Translations under genes and position numbers: made by a program
Part shown: piece by piece, positions 14,327 to 19,176 of the stretch
Position numbering within the stretch: the stretch's first letter is position 1
Layout: the number at the start of each line of letters is the position of its first letter
DNA from: an uncultured Porphyromonas sp.
GTDB taxonomy: Bacteria; Bacteroidota; Bacteroidia; Bacteroidales; Porphyromonadaceae
Direction: 5' to 3'
DNA length: 19,176 bases
NCBI GenBank assembly: GCA_945965245.1
Contig: CAMFNC010000136.1
Coordinates: forward strand, 1 to 19,176
The notes under the pieces: model-generated
What the model saw: the letters and a program-made list of their open reading frames with translations, nothing else
Database searches by the model: none
Told to the model about the DNA's origin: nothing

Positions 14327-14959
14327 ATGAAACATATATTTCAGAAAACACTGCTGCCGGTGTTTGCATTCACGCTGTTTGTTGCATCGTGCGGCTCCAA
14401 AAACGATCCGGTCAAAACCATTGCCGTAACGGGCATCAGCGTGAACCCGACCGAAAAAACGGTTGATGTGGGTGCAACTTTTGTGATTACCGCCCAAGTG
14501 ACTCCGGACAATGCCACGAACAAGCAAATCCAATGGACATCTTCCGATGCCGGGATTGCCAAGGTAGAAAATGGCACGGTAACAGCCGTGAGAGCTGGTA
14601 AGGCCGTTATCTCCGCCACTACCGTCGATGGCAACAAGAGAGCTGATACTCAGGTGACCGTGAAAAGCATCCCGGTGGTTCAATCCATTTCTTTGAATGC
14701 CGAATCCAAGAAAATGGTTACCGAAGAATCATTTACTCTGGTGGCTACCATAGCTCCTGCAGATGCCATAGACAAGACCATTACTTGGACTTCTTCCAAT
14801 GACAAGGTAGTCAGCGTGGATGCAAAAGGTGTGGTCAAGGCTGTTGCCATGGGCGAAGCATCCGTTACCGCCAAAAGTGCAGATGGCAAAGTGACTGCTA
14901 CCTGCAAGTTCTCCGTGGTGAAAAGAAATATCAACGACATCCCGGGAAATGAACTCTAA
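14327..14959 (+). CDS. Lipoprotein with two BIG2 Ig-like domains
   Basis: 210 aa from the ATG at 14327. The frame is open to 14276, but that start lies inside the protease gene and lacks a signal peptide. The lipobox is VASC (Cys22). Two bacterial Ig-like (Big_2) domains follow: 32-113 (VTGISVNPTEKTVDVG..., QIQWTSSDAGIAKVENGTVTAV) and 118-198 (ISLNAESKKMVTEE..., TITWTSSNDKVVSVDAKGVVKAV). The domains are nearly back to back, and the chain ends with the short tail RNINDIPGNEL, which resembles the tails of the LRR lipoprotein downstream and of the small ORF at 7-141. No catalytic domain is present. It is likely a surface spacer or adhesin-type scaffold. It begins 13 bp after the protease stop and ends 27 bp before the next gene, so all are one transcript. 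Confidence 0.9.
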   Translation: MKHIFQKTLLPVFAFTLFVASCGSKNDPVKTIAVTGISVNPTEKTVDVGATFVITAQVTPDNATNKQIQWTSSDAGIAKVENGTVTAVRAGKAVISATTVDGNKRADTQVTVKSIPVVQSISLNAESKKMVTEESFTLVATIAPADAIDKTITWTSSNDKVVSVDAKGVVKAVAMGEASVTAKSADGKVTATCKFSVVKRNINDIPGNEL

Positions 14960-14986
14960 CCTTGAACAGCTAAAAAAGACAAACTC

Positions 14987-17281
14987 ATGAAAAAATTCTA
15001 TGTAGTTCTTTCCCTGCTGCTATTGGCTCTGACCGGCTGCAAGGACTCCAACCTTGGAGAAAGAGAATTTGCCGATGCTCTCCCGAGCAAAACATTGACT
15101 TTCCGGGCTGCATTGCCGGATGATGCCGCCATGCGTGTGAGCTTTAGCGAACAAGAAGGCTCGCTGAACCTGAATGTGCGCTTCAAAGCCGATGACAACA
15201 TCAAAATCATGGCTTTGCAGGATAATAAAATTTATCAGCTAAAAGCCTCCATCAAAGAAATTATCAGCGATGGTAAAGCTTGTGTTTTCGAAGCCACTCT
15301 CCCGGAAGAAGTGAACGCCCAAAAAGAAATGTTGCTGATGGGTTTCACCGGAATACGTGAAAATTCCATCAAGATTTACAGTGGCAAGTACTACGCTTTT
15401 AATGCCGGTGAAATATCTTCCGTAACGCCCGAAAAATTTATGCCACCCATGGTATTCCGCATCGAAAAATTCGTACCCGGAAAAAGTCCGGCTTTGGTGG
15501 ACGTGGAGATGAAACATATCGGTGCATACGAAGTGCTGCACTTTACCAACAAGACGGCCGAACCCTTGGTGGTCAATGCCACTTTGGGAGATGCATCATC
15601 TGCCGATGCCGCCAAAACATGGGCCTATTGGAATGGTTATTTGTATCAAGGCAAGACTGTATGTCACCCCAAATACGATATGATTAGCGGCGAAGTGGTG
15701 CTCTATACAAAAAAACATGCTGAAGATGAACCTAATCTCCCCACGGCTCAACCCGGTCAGACGGTTACGCTTTTCTCTTGGTATATCCCCATCGAAAATG
15801 CCGTATTGCCTGACATTACACTTCGCTTCTTCGACCCCAAAACTAAAGCCGTTATCCGCTCCAATACCGTCATTGTGCCCAAAGGTATCATGATGGAGGC
15901 CGGACGTGCTTATCACGCTTGGGGTTCTTGGGATGGCAAAGAACTCAAACTTACCGACAGCAAAGGCAAGGATAAAGAACTCGCCTCCATTACCATCACG
16001 ACCAACCGCAATGCCGGTGACGATTTTTCCTTTATGTCTTTGGTGGAAGAATACAACCGCAGCGCCGCCTATATTGACCTCAACAACAATGGCACGAAAG
16101 ATGCCGGCGAAGAGTTGAAGAATTTCAAAGGTTCCAATACGGTTAAGCTCCAAAGCAATACCCTGACTTTGCGTGGCCGTTTCTCCACTTTGGATGTTTC
16201 CGGCCAGGGCGTCACGGGGATGGAAGTAAGTCCGGCCTGCCAATTGTCTGAATTGAATATCTCCGGCAATCAGATGTCTGCAGAAGCTCTGGATCGTCTG
16301 TATGACCAATTGCCCAATGTGGAAGCGCGCAATGGCAGCAAAACGATTTCCATCAACAAAAACCCCGGTATTAATGAATGCGTACTGCGCAAAGCCACCA
16401 TCAAGGGTTGGAAGTTCGATATTCGCCGCGTGCTGAACAATCTCAACCACATTACTTTGCAGATGTCCACAGCGGCCAAAGCTCCTCGTACTTTTTATTT
16501 CAATGTGGAAGCTGCCGATGATAAAGGCGTATGGGCAGACCTCAATGGCGACGGTTATATGGAGGACTACGAAAAAGTAACCAAATTCGGCCTGGATGAT
16601 AAGAGCACAGTGAAGTTTACCACGGATATGATTATGGTGGAAATTTACGGCAATGTGTCTAAAATCGACCTCAGCGACAATGGTAATATCTTCTACATGG
16701 ACTGCCACAACAGCCCTTATCTGAAGTATCTGGATGTCTCCAAAAATCGTATGGGAGCATTGGACGTGTTCGAACTGCCCAACCTTGAATATCTGGCCTG
16801 TTCCGACAATGGATTTTACGACAAGTATCCGCTTAACATTGCCAAAAACACCACACTGAAAGTGCTGGATTGCGCCAATGCTTCTGTCAAATCATTGGAT
16901 TTGAAGCTTTTGACCAATTTGACCTATCTCAATGTGGCCAACAATAGTTTGAAAACACTCAATGTGTCTGTCGCCAAGAATCTCAAGACGCTCATTGCGG
17001 GTAACAACAGTCTGCAAGCCATTGATTTGACTGCCAATCAGAAATTGACATACATCGATCTATCGCAAAACCTGCTCTCGCTCGCCGATATGAAAACCCT
17101 GCTCAACGTTTTGCCCAACCTTACCGGTGCATCGCGCGGTGCCATCTGGTTGGCGCTCAACCCGAATGTGGGAGAACTGGATCTCACCCCTGCCAAGCAG
17201 AAAAATTGGGATGTGGACATCAAGAATGTTCGGGGCGACAACGGTGCCGGACGCAAAGATCTGATTGGTGAAGACTGGTAA
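14987..17281 (+). CDS. Fimbrillin-like lipoprotein with two leucine-rich-repeat blocks
   Basis: 764 aa. Lipobox LTGC (Cys18). Residues 35-320 are the fimbrillin-like module shared with the proteins at 172 and 17327 (end block GRAYHAWGSWDG). Two copies of one C-terminal unit follow. Unit A (334-480): strand TITTNRNAGDD, a Ca-loop-like IDLNNNGTKDAGEE, a short LRR stretch (STLDVSGQGVTGMEV; LSELNISGNQMSAE), and an end block (LPNVEARNGSKTISINKNPG, then KGWKFDI). Unit B (488-747) has the same start (WADLNGDGYMEDYE) and the same end (LPNLTGASRGAIWLALNPNVG, KNWDVDI) but about eight LRRs of 20-23 residues. A tail ends in RKDLIGEDW. Such LRR proteins in oral Bacteroidales (InlJ and BspA types) bind host or bacterial surfaces; that role is inferred. 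Third gene of the operon. Confidence 0.88.
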   Translation: MKKFYVVLSLLLLALTGCKDSNLGEREFADALPSKTLTFRAALPDDAAMRVSFSEQEGSLNLNVRFKADDNIKIMALQDNKIYQLKASIKEIISDGKACVFEATLPEEVNAQKEMLLMGFTGIRENSIKIYSGKYYAFNAGEISSVTPEKFMPPMVFRIEKFVPGKSPALVDVEMKHIGAYEVLHFTNKTAEPLVVNATLGDASSADAAKTWAYWNGYLYQGKTVCHPKYDMISGEVVLYTKKHAEDEPNLPTAQPGQTVTLFSWYIPIENAVLPDITLRFFDPKTKAVIRSNTVIVPKGIMMEAGRAYHAWGSWDGKELKLTDSKGKDKELASITITTNRNAGDDFSFMSLVEEYNRSAAYIDLNNNGTKDAGEELKNFKGSNTVKLQSNTLTLRGRFSTLDVSGQGVTGMEVSPACQLSELNISGNQMSAEALDRLYDQLPNVEARNGSKTISINKNPGINECVLRKATIKGWKFDIRRVLNNLNHITLQMSTAAKAPRTFYFNVEAADDKGVWADLNGDGYMEDYEKVTKFGLDDKSTVKFTTDMIMVEIYGNVSKIDLSDNGNIFYMDCHNSPYLKYLDVSKNRMGALDVFELPNLEYLACSDNGFYDKYPLNIAKNTTLKVLDCANASVKSLDLKLLTNLTYLNVANNSLKTLNVSVAKNLKTLIAGNNSLQAIDLTANQKLTYIDLSQNLLSLADMKTLLNVLPNLTGASRGAIWLALNPNVGELDLTPAKQKNWDVDIKNVRGDNGAGRKDLIGEDW

Positions 17282-17326
17282 TACAGTGTGTACTAACGAA
17301 ATGCAAATGAATAAATATCCAAAACA

Positions 17327-19051
17327 ATGAAACATATTGTTCAGAATATATGGGCGTTGCTCATCCTGCTGAGTCTGGCCGGCTGTGCTGCCGATAGCAA
17401 TATGCCCGAACAGATATCGGACGCAAACCGCACCCTGCACATCACGGCATCGGTGGCGCAGAAGCCCACCATGAATGCCGTGGAAAAAGATCTTAACTCC
17501 GACAATGTGCTTTTGACCTGGGAAAAGGGCACCTTTACCATCCAAGTGATTGTAAAACAAGGAGCCAAGATGGTACAGGTAAATAATATCGTCATCAAAG
17601 ATGTTTATAACCAGGGACACACTGCCAAGTTTGACGTAACACTACCCGCAGAAATCGATAGCGAAAAGCCATTCGAACTGATTGGTGCCGTGGGCAATAG
17701 ACTGATGATTAAAGATGGCAGGATACTGCTGGGTGTGGAGGCACACTCCATGTACGACCTCTTTGGCGTATCGTCCAATAAGGATGCCGATGTGCCCGTG
17801 TGGTTTCATGCCAAAAACGTAGAAGTGGGCAAGGAGCAACTCCAAGTGCAGTTCGAGCATCTGGGCGCAATGGCTGTTATCGGCGTATACAACGCTGCCG
17901 ATAAACCACTGCGTACCGCCGGCTTCGCTATGGTGCCGCATGGTTCGGCTCCGGCTTTTTATCACAAAGCAGCCCTTCCTTTCGAAGGTAATACCGAACT
18001 GCCATACATCGACCTGCTGAATCCCACAGCCACTCCCCAAATGATAATGAGCCGTGTGCTCTATCCCGAGGTGGTTATCCCGGCCAAGGCTTTCCGCTAT
18101 GTGGGCTTCTGGTTTATGCCCAATGGTACCGTAACTCCGGAAGTGGATTTGGTGGCATACGATGCCGATGGTCGTAAACCCATCGTGTCGGCCAATACCA
18201 AGCCTGCCAAAGGTAAAACCATGACTGCCGGCAAAGCATACAACCTGTATGCTCAATGGGATGGTGCAGCACTCTCCATTATGGAAAGCATGCCCACCAT
18301 CTCTTATACCGATGCTCCTTACGTGGTTGTGCGCACCAATCGTGCCGTGGGCGAAACGTTCAAACTGATAGTGGATGGTGTGGATGTGGATGCTTGTCGT
18401 GATATTTGGGTAGACCTCAATAACAACGGCAAACGCGAAAAGGGAGAGAATATCTCTGCCAGGAGGTTCAGCTCCAGTTACAAATCCACCCCTGTGGAAT
18501 TCAAACTTCAAGCTCAAGAGTTCAAGATTTATGGCAAGATTTCATATCTCTGGGTCGATAAAAATGCTCTGACACTCTTGGATATCAAGAAATGCCCCAC
18601 GATTAAGTCTATTTCCGCCATCGGTAATGAACTTGTCGGTAATCTTGATTTTTCTGCCAATACCGAACTTGTTATTGCCGAGTTGGGCGAAAATTCCATC
18701 ACGGGCATCAATTTTGGCAACAACACCAAATTGTCTGAGATATATTTGAATAGCAACAAGCTCAAAACCATCGACATCAGCGCACTCTCTTCACTGTATG
18801 CTTTCGATGTTTCTTACAACGAGCTGACCTCTATTGTTGTGAAGGATAAGCATCCGGAAATGATGTATGTGCGCATCCAAAGCAATCAATTGCCGGCGTC
18901 TATGATTGATGCTATGTACAATGTACTGCCCAAAGCCGAAGAGAGGGATTATAACTGGCAGTACACCATATCCGTGACCAATAACCCCGGCACCGATGCA
19001 GCCAAGCATTCCATTGCCACCGATAAGGGTTGGATTGTGTACAAGAAGTAA
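17327..19051 (+). CDS. Fimbrillin-like lipoprotein with one leucine-rich-repeat block
   Basis: 574 aa. Lipobox LAGC (Cys20). Residues 36-318 are the fimbrillin-like module (VTLPAEIDSEKPFELIGAVG; EHLGAMAVIGVYN; end block GKAYNLYAQWDG). One LRR unit follows at 330-574: strand VVVRTNRAVGETFKL, Ca-loop-like WVDLNNNGKREKGEN (361-375), IYGKISYLWVD, about six LRRs (LLDIKKCPTIKSISAIGNEL up to AFDVSYNELTSI), and the end block LPKAEERDYNWQYTISVTNN PG...KGWIVYKK, where the protein stops. It therefore lacks the D-x-x-G-E-D tail of its larger paralogue. Its first codons resemble those of the Ig-like gene (MKHI-x-Q). Last gene of the operon: 45 bp after its neighbour and 31 bp before a terminator. Confidence 0.88.
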   Translation: MKHIVQNIWALLILLSLAGCAADSNMPEQISDANRTLHITASVAQKPTMNAVEKDLNSDNVLLTWEKGTFTIQVIVKQGAKMVQVNNIVIKDVYNQGHTAKFDVTLPAEIDSEKPFELIGAVGNRLMIKDGRILLGVEAHSMYDLFGVSSNKDADVPVWFHAKNVEVGKEQLQVQFEHLGAMAVIGVYNAADKPLRTAGFAMVPHGSAPAFYHKAALPFEGNTELPYIDLLNPTATPQMIMSRVLYPEVVIPAKAFRYVGFWFMPNGTVTPEVDLVAYDADGRKPIVSANTKPAKGKTMTAGKAYNLYAQWDGAALSIMESMPTISYTDAPYVVVRTNRAVGETFKLIVDGVDVDACRDIWVDLNNNGKREKGENISARRFSSSYKSTPVEFKLQAQEFKIYGKISYLWVDKNALTLLDIKKCPTIKSISAIGNELVGNLDFSANTELVIAELGENSITGINFGNNTKLSEIYLNSNKLKTIDISALSSLYAFDVSYNELTSIVVKDKHPEMMYVRIQSNQLPASMIDAMYNVLPKAEERDYNWQYTISVTNNPGTDAAKHSIATDKGWIVYKK

Positions 19052-19082
19052 TTGATTCTTTTCTTTGGCAACTCCTTTTTGT

Positions 19083-19128
19083 GGGAGATGTGGTCCGAAT
19101 ATATCGGCTACATCTCCCAATTTTTTTT
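19083..19128 (+). terminator. Rho-independent terminator of the C10/LRR operon
   Basis: GGGAGATGT (19083-19091) pairs with ACATCTCCC (19110-19118); four more inner pairs including G-T are possible. AA and eight T follow (19121-19128). Confidence 0.92.
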
Positions 19129-19153
19129 CGCTGCCGGAGAGCTATGAAAATCT

Positions 19154-19176
19154 TATACACAAATCGATTTCATTTT
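19154..19176. repeat. Probable start of a third 22-bp repeat array, cut by the window edge
   Basis: TATACACAAA at 19154 is identical to the first ten bases of the array at 10234. Also, the reverse complement of 19153-19176 (AAAATGAAATCGATTTGTGTATAA, split here as AAAATGAAATCGATTT and GTGTATAA) is close to 10241-10264. One unit fits before the edge. As elsewhere, it lies just past a terminator. Confidence 0.5.

Noticed and set aside
15596..16708. Long open frame (370 codons) on the minus strand
   Set aside because: It lies wholly antisense to the LRR lipoprotein, which has clear domains, a signal peptide and operon context. The antisense product is rich in H, I, F and G without any recognisable domain.
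17642..18517. Minus-strand open frame of 291 codons
   Set aside because: Antisense to the second LRR lipoprotein; low-complexity His/Gly/Ile composition typical of a shadow frame.
12655..19051. Type IX secretion cargo
   Set aside because: None of the four proteins ends in a T9SS C-terminal domain, and all have lipoprotein signal peptides instead. The GEVED domain of the protease is not a T9SS sorting domain.
1..19176. tRNA, rRNA, insertion sequence or integrase
   Set aside because: No transposase or integrase frame, no cloverleaf and no rRNA segment was recognised on either strand by eye. A covariance-model scan was not possible here.

Overview
The window looks like chromosome from a member of the Bacteroidales, probably Porphyromonas-like. 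The evidence is a b558-type fumarate reductase/succinate dehydrogenase operon in the order C-A-B, a Rex repressor, an M20C dipeptidase, a C10 (streptopain-type) protease with a GEVED domain, fimbrillin-like and leucine-rich-repeat (LRR) lipoproteins, and TAnnTTTG (-7) promoter boxes of the Bacteroidota primary sigma factor in place of -35/-10 promoters. The genus is an inference; nothing in the sequence fixes it.

Layout. 1-1231 (+): a 44-residue small ORF, a fimbrillin-like lipoprotein and a strong terminator. 1243-1331: a 22-bp tandem repeat. 1348-3581 (-): rex, a fumarylacetoacetate-hydrolase-family enzyme and an HMA-CDF cation transporter, read in that order. 3599-7282 (-): the frdCAB operon with its promoter and terminator. 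7452-8488 (-): a small membrane protein followed by an OmpH/Skp-family protein, then a terminator. 8465-10064 (+): pepD with a terminator. 10065-10440: an intergenic region with a dispersed hairpin repeat, a second 22-bp array and a perfect dyad. 10441-11771 (+): a two-gene ThrE-type exporter. 11811-12497 (+): a conserved lipoprotein of unknown role. 12575-19128 (+): a four-gene lipoprotein operon (C10 protease, double BIG2 Ig-like protein, two fimbrillin-LRR proteins) with a recognisable promoter and terminator. A third 22-bp array appears to start at 19154 and run off the window.

How the parts fit. The minus-strand block is anaerobic respiration: quinol-linked fumarate reduction, with the NADH/NAD+ sensor Rex encoded just downstream. 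The plus-strand block is peptide use and cell surface: a surface-tethered protease with adhesin-like partners, a cytosolic dipeptidase and a small-amino-acid exporter.

Most interesting points. (1) Three fimbrillin-like lipoproteins in one window share a module; two add LRR blocks with a Ca-loop-like insertion, and one of these carries an internal duplication. (2) A short C-terminal tail, D-hydrophobic-(I/P)-G-(E/N)-acidic-bulky, is shared by the 44-aa ORF, the Ig-like protein and the larger LRR protein. (3) A 22-bp tandem repeat with a palindromic TGTGCACA/TATGCATA core sits downstream of a terminator in three separate intergenic regions.
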